Shown here piece by piece: positions 1 to 10,848 of a DNA stretch of 64,000 bases. A program made the position numbers and the translations under genes. The notes beneath the pieces are model-generated. The model was not told the origin of the DNA and did no database searches. It saw nothing but the letters and a program-made list of their open reading frames with translations. The stretch's first letter is position 1; every line of letters starts with the position of its first letter. This stretch comes from Nelumbo lutea (Eukaryota > Streptophyta > Magnoliopsida > Proteales > Nelumbonaceae), in the NCBI GenBank assembly GCA_022828595.1, contig JAKGHH010000003.1:105795583-105859582 (forward strand), read 5' to 3'.

Positions 1-2884
1 ACCGCACAGGCCTTCATGAGTGTCGTGGAGGATGAGCTTGGTTTCCGAGGGTCGCAGGCAGCGTAGGTAGGGGAGTGTGTAGGACCTTCGGTACAGCCGT
101 CCATCTATCATGACGTATTTGGCTGCCTGGCGCTCTACCCTCCTGGAGGCGTTATGGTCTGCGGGGAGGGCTCCATGTAGTAGAAAGCTCGTGAGTGGAT
201 CAATCCAGCTTGGCTCTGCTTGAACTACGGGAGCGACCTCCTCTACCCCCTTGAGAATGCTAGGCTGAGGTAAGTTTTCTATATACACAATCCTTATGGT
301 GTTGTCTCCCATGCTGGCTAGCCGTGATAGGGCATTGACCTCAATGTTCTCTGATCTTGGGATTTGCCAGATGAAGTGTGAGGGGAAGTTGAGCAGAGTC
401 TCTCTCACTTTGGCTAAGTATGCTACCATAGTTGGTTCGCGAGCTTCGTACTCACCCAAGACTTGATTTACCATGAGCTGGGAGTCACTGCAGACAACGA
501 TGTGCTTGGCTTTCACTTCCTTTGCAAGGTCCAGCCTGGCTAGCAATGCCTCGTATTCTGCTTCGTTGTTGGATGCCACGAACTCAAAGCGTAGTGCATA
601 CTCCAACTTCACACCGCTTGGTCCGTACAGAATGATCCCAGCCGATTTGACGAGCCATCTACGTGAAGGATCCAAGGTTCATCATCCCAATTCGGGCTTA
701 GCCTAACTAGGAGAGATGCCGCACTGGTTGCTACTTCATGGTGCTCGTGTTCAACCAGTCCAGGAACTCCGAGCTCTCTCGTACTGGGGGCCTCGTGTTC
801 TACCGGTCTGGAGACTTCGGAGCTGAAGGTGCATTCTGCGATGAAATCTGCCAAGGCTTGGGCCTTGATAGCGGTTTGTGGTTTGTACTGGAGCTCATAC
901 TCGCTGAGCTCAATGGCCCACTTTGTCAACCTTCCTAAGACCTCGGGCATGAGCAAAACTTGTCTCAGAGGTTTATTGGTGATGACAACAATGGTGTGAG
1001 CTTGGAAGTATGGGCGGAGCTTTTGGGCCGCTATAACCAGTGCATAGGCTAACTTTTCTATCTCTGGGTACCTCGTCTCTGCTCCCTGCAACACTTTACT
1101 AACATAATAGATGGGTCATTGGACCCGATCTACTTCTCTTATTAGTACTGAGCTGACCATCTCGTCACTCGCTGAGAGGTATAGCTCTAAAACATCACCC
1201 ACTTTGGGCCGGGTCAAGACTGGGATGATGGTGAGGTGCCTTTCGAGCGCGTCAAACGTGAGTTGGCACTCTTCAGTCAATTCAAAGCCTTTGCTTTTTA
1301 TGGCTTTAAAGAAAGGCAGACAATGGCCTGTAGACTTGGAAAAAAAAGTGACTTAGGGCAGCCAACTGGCCATTCAGCTTCTGGACCTCTTTTAACTTTC
1401 GGGGTGGTCTCATTTCTAAGATGGCCTTGATTTTGTCCGGATTGGCCTCAATGCCTTGCCGGTTGACGATGAACCCCAGGAATTTACCCGAGGTGACACC
1501 GAAGACACACTTATTTGGGTTTAACTTCATATTAAATCTTCGCAAGATTTCAAAGACTAAGTGTAAATCTGGTATTAATTCATTTGAAAACTGGGTTTTG
1601 ACGACCATGTCGTCTACATAGCACTCTACTTTGGTGCCAACAAGTGGCTCAAATAGCTTATTTACAAGTCTCGGAAAAGTAGCCCCAACGTTCTTCAGCC
1701 CGAAGGGCATGACCTTGTAGCAGTACAGGCGATTTTTTCCTCGTCAGTTGGGTCCATTGTTATTTGGTTATAGCTCGAATAGGCATCCAAGAAGCCCAGC
1801 AACTCGTGCCCCGAGGTTGTGTTCACTAGGCGGTCGATCCTGGGAAGTTGGAAATAGTCTTTTGGGCAAGCCCGTTTCAGGTCGGTGTAGTCGATGCACA
1901 TGCGCCACTTACCATTTGCCTTTTTCACCATAACGGGGTTGGCTACCCAGCTCGGGTAATGGACTTCCCTGATAAAATCGGCTGCAAGGAATTTCCCAAC
2001 CTCCTCGTCGACTACCCTCCATCGCTTTGGGGCTAGGTTGCGCTTGTTTTGTCTAACGGGCCTAACTGAAGGATCAGTGTTAAGTCTGTGAGTGATAATG
2101 TTGGGGTCTATGCCGGGCATTTCTGCCGCCGACCACGCGAAAACATCTAAATTTTCGAGTAAGAAGCTTACTAGCTGAGACCGTAGGGGCTCCTTGGCAG
2201 AAGCATCGATCTGAAGTGCCCGCACCGGATCATCCATCGAGGTCGGGACGGGGATGGTCTCTTCACTAGGTGTGGCCCGCTCTGCGAACTACTCTGCGGG
2301 TCATCAGCTACCTTGGCCTTTCCTTTGAGGGCGGTTATGTAGCATTTGCGGGATTCGAGTTGATCGCCTCGCACCACTCCGACTCCGAAACCTGTAGGGA
2401 ACTTCATTGCTAGGTGGTAGGTGGAGACTACTGCTCGCAGGACGTGGGTGATGGGTCGGCCCACTATCGCATTGTATGGAGAGGGGGTTGCAACCACCAG
2501 GAACTCGTGATTGAGCCTTACCATACTGGGCCAAGTATCGACCTCCACCGGCACAGTGACTTTCCCTAACGGCCTGACCTCCTCGCCACTGAATCCCACT
2601 AGTGGAGTGCTTGCGGGCTTCAGGTCACCCTCTGGGATCTGAAGCTGATCGAAGGCTGCCTTGAAAAGGATGTTTGTCGAACTGCCCGAATCTACCAAGA
2701 CACGCTTGACTTCGAAGTCGTTGACCTTGATCTTGATGACGAGCACGTCATCGTGGGGGTAGTGGACTCCTCGCACGTCGTCTTCAGTGAAGATGATTGG
2801 TTCCTCCACCCTTGGCTGCTTCAAGGGGTTTAACTCCTCCCTGGCAGTTTCACGGGCTGATGACCGAGCTGTTGCCAAGGTGCA
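1..2884 (-). pseudogene. Gypsy pol remnant (PR-RT-RNase H-aRNH-start of INT)
   Basis: The aspartic protease is at about 2805-2310, with the catalytic VDSGSS motif. Reverse transcriptase spans about 2237-1290, with FLDAYSSYNQI and the YVDDMVVK active site. RNase H is at about 1094-830 (YALVIAAQKL, ALADFIAECTF). A second RNase-H-like part at about 690-300 has HVDGSSNR, then SNNEAEYEA and SDSQLMVNQV in another frame. Integrase begins at about 170 with HDTHEGLCG. RT is frameshifted near 1735, where about 20 bases before MPFGLKN are missing, and the second RNase H is frameshifted near 640. These breaks make a functional polyprotein very unlikely. Confidence 0.9.
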
Positions 2885-4726
2885 GCCCGCGACAATTGAT
2901 CCCCCACGATTACGTGGATGGTTCCTCGGACTGGTTTCTCGTCTGGAGGTTGTCTCTGTAGTTGCTCCGCCTGTCTACTGGACTCGGGGGTTTCTTTATT
3001 CTGCCCTCCGTGCCGAACTGCTTTATTATTATTATTATTGCCATGTTGTACAAAATTTTTCAAATACCCGCGATGGATGAGCTCTTCTATCTCATCGGGG
3101 AGGTTATTATATTTTTCGATGCTATGACTGTGATCTCTATGGAAACTACAGTACAAGTTCTTGTTCCTAACATTAGGATCGGCCTTGAGCCAAGGTGGCC
3201 ACTTTGTCCTTGATCGCCATGAGGATCTTTGCCCGCTTTGTGTTGAGGGGTGTAAACACCCTTTCTACTGCTGGAGCTCGGAAAGGCTGAATCGGGCTCA
3301 CCCCTAGGCTTGATCCTTCTTCTTCTTGTAGCCATTAGGAGCCAGGGGTTTCGATTTCCTCCTCCTTTTTTCTAGGGCATGCTTGCCCTTCTGGTTGATT
3401 TCTTCCTCTATCCCTATGAACCGATCTGCCAGTTCGAGGAACTCGGTCATGGTATTGGGTTGGTTGACAACCACCTGCCATCTAAACTCCTTGTGGGTGA
3501 TGCCTCGCTTGGCCGCAGTGAGCCGAATTGCAGGGTCTAGGTCGGGTATCTACAGGCAAGCGTCATTAAACTGTTTGATATAGTTTCAGATGGATTCCCC
3601 ATCTCTTTGGACTATGCTGAGGAAGCTTTCTTGGGTCCTCGGGCATCTCTTGCTAGTGGCGAAGTGGGAGGTGAAGACCTTCACGAACTGCGCCCAGCTC
3701 CTTACTGAGCCTGGCGAGAGGTTTCGGTACCAAGTGCGGGCCACCCCTTTGAACGTAGTAGAGAAGGCCACACACATGCAAGATTCACTTGCCCTTGCCA
3801 GATGCATCTGGGACTGAAAGGCGTCGACATGGTCGTTGGGGTCAAATGACCAATCATATTTGTCCAATGGTGGGAGCTTGAAATCTTTGGACATGGGGAC
3901 TACAAGGAGCTCCGGGGATAGAGGAGAGAGGACCGAGAGAAGTGGTGTGGCTCTTACCTCTCTCGAGCTTATTTCTATTTTTCCCTTGAGCTCGGGAAGG
4001 TTGTGGACGGTGGTGGTTCGGCGAGCCCGACGATATCTTCGCTGCTTCTTGGCCGACTCGAAGTTGGTGCTGCTGGCATCTGTATTGTTGAGCTCGATGG
4101 GCCCAGGGGGAGGCAGGGATGGCTGCCGGTAGCTGCGGACAGAAGGACCTTATTCCAGGTCGTCAGCTAGCACCTCAAACCTGTTCCCCGCGAGCAGAGG
4201 CTTGAATTGCGAGTGCTGGGGTGACGCCGGCCTAACCGGCTGGGAGGCCGCTTCGGGGGTAGGGAGTCTTCCCTTCCTTCCGTGAGATGATGCCGTAGTG
4301 TCTCCCTGGCAGGAAGGGAGTTCACTACGACGCTGAGGTTTAGTTGGCTGCGCCGCCGAATGCTGGGGAGGGAGTGATGGGAATTGTTGCTGGTATTGGT
4401 ACTGGGATACTTGGTGCAACACTTGCTGCTGGTGAGACTGGAGCTGTTGAAACTGTTGCATCTGGGCCTGCATGGCCCGCATGCATTGCATCAGGTCTTC
4501 GAGTTGGCCTTGGCCAGTCACCGGAGGGAGAATGGTTGGTTCGGCGAAGGTCATCTCGACTGCAGGGGGCAGCGGGACAGTTACCGGTGCCACCGTTGCA
4601 GGCATGTTTTAGGCTAGGAACCCCGTCCGCCGAGAGGGGGACGACGAACTCTCCGATGCAAATGGTGGGGATTTGGAGCTGCTCCTCTGTGGCATTCCTG
4701 TGTTTGGAGTTGCTAGAAGAAGCCAT
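2885..4726 (-). pseudogene. Gypsy gag remnant
   Basis: The likely start is the ATG at 4726 (MASSSNS), matching the gag start of the second element (MASSSNT). A Gln/Pro-rich N-terminal part includes MRAMQAQMQQFQQ. The conserved capsid block at about 3890-3590 reads FKLPPLDKYDWSF and GVARTWYRNL. A stop follows GESI near 3588, although the reading NYIKQFND continues after it. The zinc-knuckle region at about 3155-3050 (CSFHRDHSHS) has a tyrosine (EKY) where the second element keeps the last cysteine (EQC). Several frame changes separate these blocks. It would encode the virus-like-particle protein if intact. Confidence 0.85.
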
Positions 4727-4790
4727 GGATGTTGGTGAGTAAGAAAGAGATGTTTCATAGAGGTTAGAGGGAGTATTTTCGAAACGTTTT

Positions 4791-4806
4791 CCCACAGACG
4801 ACACCA
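4791..4806 (-). other. Primer-binding site of element 1
   Basis: On the minus strand the bases just inside the LTR read TGGTGTCGTCTGTGGG, starting two bases from the LTR end. The second element has TGGCGTCGTCTGTGGG at the equivalent place, differing at one base. Position and terminal TGG fit a tRNA-primed minus-strand start. I do not assign the tRNA. Confidence 0.8.
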
Positions 4807-4808
4807 AA

Positions 4809-5664
4809 TGATGCTGCACGATTTGGGCACTCCTAGCTGGCTGTGACCTGGCTTCTGACTGGAACGAACAGCACCTGAGAGGAAGGAGGAAGTGAAGGGT
4901 TCCCGAGGAGATATCCCGGTGGGAACACTCCGATGGCTAAGTTAGAACTGAAGGAAATCTCAAAGAGAGTAGAGAGTAAGAGTGCTCCAAGTGCTTAAGC
5001 TTCAATACCTTTTCTTTGTGTGGGTTCGGGTTCTTTTATGTTGGAGTCAGGTCATACCTGGCATAACCGCCCTCGCCCTTGCCGTTACTGCCAGGGCAGG
5101 TGTGGCAGGCGCAGGTTGCTGCCACAAACTGCCATTGCCAGGTACGGGCCTAACAGACGTGTCATGCCCTCTAGAGGAGGCAAACAGAACGCCGCCTTGC
5201 GAGGGATCAGAGCCCTGCCACTGGGTTCGGTGGGTATGGATGTCAGACAGGGCTCCCCACAGCTTACCGAGCTACCGCGCACCAGACTGTCTGGGGTAGG
5301 TTTGTCCCTGTACCGAGGTGCCGAGGTGCCTGCACTGGGGGAGGGAGGACGATGTTGCTCCGAGGTGCAGTCGGGACACTTAATCATGAGCCAGGGTGGT
5401 CCCCTTTTGGGAAGGGAGAGCTTCGGGCCCCTTAGGGGGAGCTCAGACTCCTGGGAGAGCTCGGGACCTTCCATACTTGGTGGAAGTCAAAATTGGCCAG
5501 GTGTTGGTCCTCGGTGTGTTGCTTAAATTGCCAAGTGGCTAGCGTTGGACTTGACGTGTTTCTCCCGTCGAGTTGCGGTCATATTGTCAAGCTGAGCTGT
5601 ACACTGGGCCAGGTCATGTACACATGCCCCCGGGCTACGAGGTCGGCCAAATCGCCCTTCATCA
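4809..5664 (-). repeat. 5' LTR of element 1 (about 856 bp)
   Basis: On the plus strand it runs from TGATGCTGCAC at the PBS side to CCCTTCATCA at 5664. The 5 bp terminal inverted repeat TGATG/CATCA equals that of the second element. The outermost ~25 bases (gaggtcgg..ccttcatca) also match the second element's LTR edge, which sets the boundary. The other LTR is outside the window. Confidence 0.85.
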
Positions 5665-5740
5665 TCGTTCAAGCTGTCCAGATGCAGCTCAACTCATAAT
5701 GCTACATGAGTTAGGTAATAATTGTATAAACTATTATCAA

Positions 5741-5810
5741 TTTGAAAGGAATACAATTACAAATATGTAGAGTGCAAAATCTTGTATTTATACTGAATTC
5801 TTTTCAATCT
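5741..5810. repeat. MITE family A, degenerate copy
   Basis: A short inverted repeat with the arms tttgaaaggaatacaa and ttcttttcaatc around a tacaaatatgtag-like core. The same core and arms recur at 7812, 9662, 44041 and 52128. Confidence 0.5.
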
Positions 5811-6084
5811 TAGCCTCAATGATAATAATCAGCAATGCTTTATTCTCCGACTTCAACTGCTTGATGGTTACATGGCTCAATTGTCAATACGCTCAATATT
5901 GATTTGAGTGGTATGCAAGGTTGAAAGTATAAATGCACCTGATGCATCAAAAGTGGTGTATCTATGCTTTGAACCTTGCAGATAAGGGTAAATATCAATA
6001 AAAGATAATATTTTTATAAAATAATCAAAATAAAGTATTTTTTTTTTAAATATCAACAAAGGACAATAATACTATTCATCGTCT

Positions 6085-6620
6085 TCCTCCTTCATTCTTT
6101 TTCTCTCTCGAGCGTGGGAAAAAAAGGACGCAGCCTTTTACAGCCACTGAAAGCATACTGGTTTGTACCGAATGCGCCTCTTACAGTCAATGAGATTGGA
6201 TTTGAAAACGTAGAAAGGGGAAAAAGGACGCACCTTTTACAGTCGCGGGAACGGCGGTTCTTGTGTTGAGCATCCTGATTTTGGGAGGATGAATACATAC
6301 GCAGAGGAACAGTGCAAAGTTACGCGCTGTTCATTGTCTCCTGGTAGAGATCGCAGAGTTAACTTGGCCGAGAAGAATCATACGACCAAGTTCCCAAGTT
6401 CCCATCATACGGTGGTTCCTCTGCGTATGAACAGTGCATAACTTTGGACAAAACTAAACCAGGAGACTATGAACACACACGGCAGTTGTGTGGATAAGAC
6501 TAAACCAGAGAAGAATCATACGACCAGAGGAAGACGATGAATACATACGGCGGTTCCCCTGGTAGAGATCGTAGAGGTAGGGAGGATGAATACATATGCA
6601 GAGGATGACGATTAACAGTA
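6085..6620. repeat. Patchwork of short local duplications, no gene
   Basis: Short segments recur at irregular spacing. 'aaaaaggacgca' plus 'ccttttacag' occurs at 6121 and 6231. 'gaagaatcatacgacca' occurs at about 6372 and 6510. 'cctggtagagatcg' occurs at about 6340 and 6558. 'gatgaatacata' occurs at 6288, 6537 and 6585. The segments are shuffled rather than tandem. No coding signal was seen here or in the AT-rich stretch 6620-7090. Confidence 0.6.
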
Positions 6621-7093
6621 TCATTGTCCTTCTTTGATATTTTTCAAAAAGGTTACCTTATTTTTTATTTTATAAAAATGTCATCTTTTATTGATATTCA
6701 GGACAAAAACCTAAAGTTATGTTAGGACCAGCGGTTTAGCATTGTTTAACATTTAAAACCTAAAGTTTAGAAAACAGTCTCCTGATACAATACAATACAC
6801 CCAATGAGGCATATAGTATTGAAAGTTTTGTAACTGAAGATCATTATGAACATTTCTCAAAATCTGGAATTGTTAACATTCGCCCTACTGTGAATATAGT
6901 AACTACTGCTTTCATTCTATGTAATCACGTATTATATTTTACAAAATCCTCATAATCATCGCTAATTCTGACTATTTCTATTTCTCTTTTGTTCCTTTTT
7001 TTGGTTATTCCATTTTATTTGTATACCTTCTTCTTCTTTAAACAAATATAAATACTATAGTGATGTGAGAAGAGCAGAGAACCTAGCATAGAG

Positions 7094-9061
7094 CTACATG
7101 GAAGAATGGTAGTGCATTCGCCGAACCTTCCATCCACAAAGATAACTCTTATGTTGGCGTGTTTGCTTTTTGTGCTGCTGTTGTTGTTGCTGCTGCTGCC
7201 CATTAACTGTTTTATTCTGTTTTGTGTGTACAGATTGTTGTTCTAATGGTTGATTAATTTGTTGGAAAGTTGGTTGAGCAGAGGTCAACAAGGCAGTATC
7301 AATGCCACTCCTCTTGTCAAGCCAGTCTATAATGTCAGCAAAAACAATATCTATGTTATCGTCTGGCTCCCCGGATGTCAAGCCATGCCACATTCCTGGG
7401 TACAACTTCATGGTCTTGTCTGTACTCCCTGCTTGTTCATACAGTGCTCGGCTCACTTCTGGATCTGTCACTGTGTCTGCCTCCCCGTGTAGCACAAAAA
7501 ATGGCATTGTCACCTGTTGATACAGCACCCTTACCATGATGAGAGAGCAACAAAAGAGTAAAACATAAAGCCTACAGACAGGCAGGTTTTGGGTCTGATT
7601 TATACTGTGTCAGGTTTGGGCTTTGGACCAGGCCCTATTTAAATTTTGGCAAAAAGTAAGTCCGAACTTGACCCATTAACAGATCTACTCTAAGGTTGCC
7701 TTGGATAAACTTCAATATTTGTGCTTTCAAGGCCTAAAAGCATAAAACCCCAATTTTAGACAACTTTGGTTTTATTGCTTTGAGGCCTAAAATTGTTTTG
7801 GCTTTAGATTAGGTTCCATTTGGAAGGAGTACAAATACAAATATGTAGAATGCAAAACCTTATATTTTATATTATTTGTATTCGTACTCCTTCCAAACTG
7901 AACTTTATGTTTTTAATAATTTGGGCTAGCTGAACCCTTTGGCTGTGTAGTAGGGTGTGGAGCAAATGATAATGCCTTATAAAATAATAATGGAGCCTAG
8001 GGTGAGAAGTTATATGGTTGTGGCCCTATGCATTTTATGACCAAATCACATTTACTAAACAGTGTAGTGCTGCATTTGAAAACTTGATGTGTTGCCATGG
8101 CCGCACCTTGAATTAGATGAAGTTATTTCTTGGTGGGCCACTGTACTACACCTAAATTCACGACTTTTTGTTTTATCTTCGCGCTATGACAGTGTTATAG
8201 CAAAAGTCAACTCTTATGAATGGTGTATATTTAGAGCTCCACTGCCTACTGACCAGATATTCAATGTTTTAAAAATCGATTTGGAATAAAAACTATTCTG
8301 ATCATCGATTTCTGAGTTGATGGTTTAACTGTTATTGATCGATTCAATAGTAGGATAAAATGCCGAACAGTCCAACCATCCCAATCAACTGCGGTTCAAA
8401 AAGCATTGCAATTATTGCGTCCAGCAGCTAATGCGTATTAGTGGGCCGGGGGAATGTACGTCAAGGACCAGAATCAAGCTAGCTGGGTATTTCGTTTGAC
8501 CTGCGCTAAGATTCGGAAGTAAAAGAGAAGACTAACCTCGCTTAAGCTGTCCTCCAAGCTCATACTAGTTCTGAGCAATTCCAGCGCTGTTTTTAGTCTA
8601 GGTTTGTCTTGATATATCAACCTGTTGGTTCGGATCTGCATGTCAAAGCATGGCTATGACCATAGATATCACTAAAATGTTCTCTTCTCAAAATATTAAT
8701 AAGGGTCCGATTATGATATGACATGCTATTCGAAAAAATTGTGATCAATCAATAGTATCATAAACATATTAATCAATCGGGTGAAACTGGAACTTATCAA
8801 AATTCATGGGTGACTTTTTATCGATCAAAACTCTTGGAATACCATGTCTTTTCAGGCACCATACGTTTTTCTCAAAAATAAATAAATAAATAATAATAAA
8901 AAAGAGATAAAGAGAGAGATGACCTCTTCTCGCTTGATGGGGTCTTTGAAGGCAGAATTAATGACGTCTTTTGTGGGGACTATCTTCCATTTGGGTATGA
9001 TCTCTTCCATTTTGGTCAAGAGGTTCACAACCACCGGGTGGGGCTTCACTTTCTCTGATAT
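7094..9061 (-). CDS. Caffeoylshikimate esterase / monoacylglycerol lipase-like hydrolase, 3' exons only
   Basis: Three consecutive exons on the minus strand join with correct GT-AG borders and phase: 9061-8924 (EKVKPHPVVVNLL, PKWKIVPTKDVI), 8635-8537 (RLIYQDKPRLKTALELLR) and 7513-7094 (FFVLHGEADTVTDP, LYPGMWHGLTSGEP). This is the C-terminal half of the plant MAGL/CSE alpha/beta-hydrolase family. The acid aspartate (HGEADTVTDP) and catalytic histidine (MWHGL) are present. The nucleophile-serine exon (GxSMGG) and the start are not found in 9062-9918 or just beyond the second retrotransposon. The last exon ends in an unusual Gln-rich tail after DWLDKRS. A family A MITE lies in the last intron. 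The exons carry no stops, so loss of the 5' half may be recent. The family acts on monoacylglycerols or caffeoyl shikimate; which substrate applies here is not decidable. Confidence 0.85.
7812..7902. repeat. MITE family A, intact-looking copy
   Basis: The arms tttggaaggagtacaaatac and gtattcgtactccttccaaa are near-perfect inverted repeats around an AT-rich centre. It sits in an intron of the hydrolase gene fragment. Confidence 0.7.
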
Positions 9062-9661
9062 CTGCACACCAAAGCGCTCTTTTATCACTAACCCCTTTTA
9101 ACATTTTCACCCACCAAATGGAGATGTAAGCAAACTGGAGTGAGCAGAGCTTTGGTTCCCGCTCTAGTTTATGGGCTCGACTCAAGGGTGAGTCGGTGAC
9201 ATCATTTCTTGTTCTTTCCTCTCATCACATAATGACTCATTCATAACTGACCTTAATAAGTGTCATTCCAATAGTTTGGATTAGGTGGACCCGAATTTGA
9301 ATTGATTCATCCGATCCACCTTACTGACACTCTAACCTACCAAGATTATTATTATGTTCTACCATTTAATGACAATTGCCAACTATCTATTTATGTTGCA
9401 CATTGGAAGAGATTGAGGGGGATTCTGATTCAAAGCTTAGCGTCGAGTGCCTCATCAGAAGTGGATGTTATTGAATTGGTTTCAATAGTGGAGAGAAGGA
9501 AATTCAGGTTTCGATGGTGGTTGAAAATTAGGTAAGGTACATTAAATTGGTTATTGGTTTGTTAACGGGGCGAGTGAGGTTTCTATTGGTGAATGGAACC
9601 ATGGATCAGGAGTACAACCTGGGTTTGCGCCAAACGACTGTCGAAATGCTTCAAATCAGGC
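9062..9661. other. Intergenic / intron-like sequence
   Basis: No exon with homology I recognise on either strand. The missing upstream exons of the hydrolase gene would be expected here on the minus strand but are not seen. Confidence 0.5.
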
Positions 9662-9815
9662 CTTTAGTAAGAGTACAAATACAAATATGTATTGTACAAA
9701 CTCAGCATTTGGTAGGAGTACAAATACAAATATATATTGTGTAAATACATACAAAATATAAAGTTTTACACTCTACAAATTTATATTTGTACTCCGTCCA
9801 AACTGAGCTTTAGCA
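9662..9815. repeat. MITE family A, duplicated copy
   Basis: The left arm (agtacaaatacaaatat) occurs twice, at about 9673 and 9717. The right arm (atttgtactccgtccaaact) occurs once near 9785. This suggests one copy inserted next to, or partly duplicated within, another. Confidence 0.65.
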
Positions 9816-9918
9816 ACAAATTATGAGACTAATTTCAAACGGAATAGTTTCTTATAAAAGTGTTAAGTCTGTTTAGTTCACAGTCATAATCAGAATCAGG
9901 ATCAACTGGCATGATTCT

Positions 9919-10765
9919 TGATGAAGGAAGATTTGGCCCGACCTCTCTATTATGTGACACGTGGTAGAAACAATAGCTCGGCAAAAGGGGCCAAGCCTAG
10001 GTGGGAACAAGGGGACACATTTCGCCGAACTGACCCTTATAACAGCTCAAGATATACTTCGCCGAACTGACCCACCTTGTAACAGCTCGGGATACACTTC
10101 GCCGAACTGACCCACCTTGTAACAGCTCGGGATACACTTCGCCGAACTGACCCTTGTAACAGCTCGGGATACACTTCGCCGAACTGACCCACCTTGTAAC
10201 AGTTCGAGATATCCCTCGCCGAACTGACCTGCCCTATAGATACCTTCGAGCTCAAGACCGCCTCGCTCAGCACTTCGCATCACCTTCTGGGCACCAAAAC
10301 CAAACAAGTCATACCATGCCTGACACTAGGGAAGTCCGTGCCCGAGGGCGCCACACCTGACTGACTTAGGATCTGACGTTTGGCAGCAACACTCTAAACG
10401 GCCACCTGCCACCGCCACTGACACCGCCATTTCCAGTTAGACGGTTAGGCAATGACGGTTCTATCTCAGCAGAAAGGACGACGACTGAATTGACAAGCAC
10501 AAGGGTAATCATACCCGATCTGACAAGGGCCTTGGGACGAGTACACGAAGTGACTATAAGAGCCCCCTGCCCCCCGACAACGGAGGTATGCAAACTTTGC
10601 GTTATCTGGTATTACCTTGCTTTTGAAGGATTCTAATTTGAGCTCCGGAGCCTCTACACCGGGTTCCCCCCGGAGCTTTCCCATCTCCTCCGTTTCAGGT
10701 TCCCTGCTACCCCGTTTGGAAGCAAGGCAGCGGACAGCTAAGACCGGCCGGATCGCGCTCCATCA
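9919..10765 (+). repeat. 5' LTR of element 2 (847 bp)
   Basis: It starts TGATGAAGGAAG and ends CTCCATCA directly before the PBS. The termini form the inverted repeat TGATG/CATCA. It carries a tandem repeat in its first third. Confidence 0.92.
10020..10230 (+). repeat. 36/40 bp tandem repeat inside LTR U3
   Basis: Units contain cttcgccgaactgaccc followed by ttgtaacagctcgggata. They occur in a long form (40 bp, with the extra acct) and a short form (36 bp), about five copies. The array is repeated in the truncated 3' LTR (19717-19885). Confidence 0.9.
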
Positions 10766-10767
10766 AT

Positions 10768-10783
10768 TGGCGTCGTCTGTGGG
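10768..10783 (+). other. Primer-binding site of element 2
   Basis: TGGCGTCGTCTGTGGG starts two bases after the LTR end. It is almost the same as the PBS of element 1. Confidence 0.82.
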
Positions 10784-10848
10784 AAATGCTTCAAAAAGCC
10801 TCCCTCCAAACTTCGATAACCCCTTTTTCTTCAAAAAACCCAACACTC

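Larger units (their letters stand above)
1..5664 (-). mobile_element. Tat-lineage Ty3/gypsy LTR retrotransposon 1, truncated by window edge
   Basis: Read on the minus strand, the order is 5' LTR (4809-5664), primer-binding site, gag, protease, reverse transcriptase, RNase H, a second RNase-H-like domain and the start of integrase. This gag-PR-RT-RH-INT order is the Ty3/gypsy order. The second RNase H next to the first is a known trait of the Tat lineage. The 3' LTR and most of integrase lie left of base 1, so target duplications cannot be checked. Coding frames are broken, so the copy is non-autonomous. Its 5' LTR faces that of the second element, about 4.25 kb away. Confidence 0.93.

Noticed and set aside
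10020..10230. CRISPR-like look of regular repeats
   Set aside because: Units are contiguous with no unique spacers and lie inside a plant LTR.
10037..10307. Two overlapping minus-strand ORFs with a repeated GQFGEVYPELLQG pattern
   Set aside because: They are translations of the LTR tandem array; the pattern follows the DNA repeat, not a protein.
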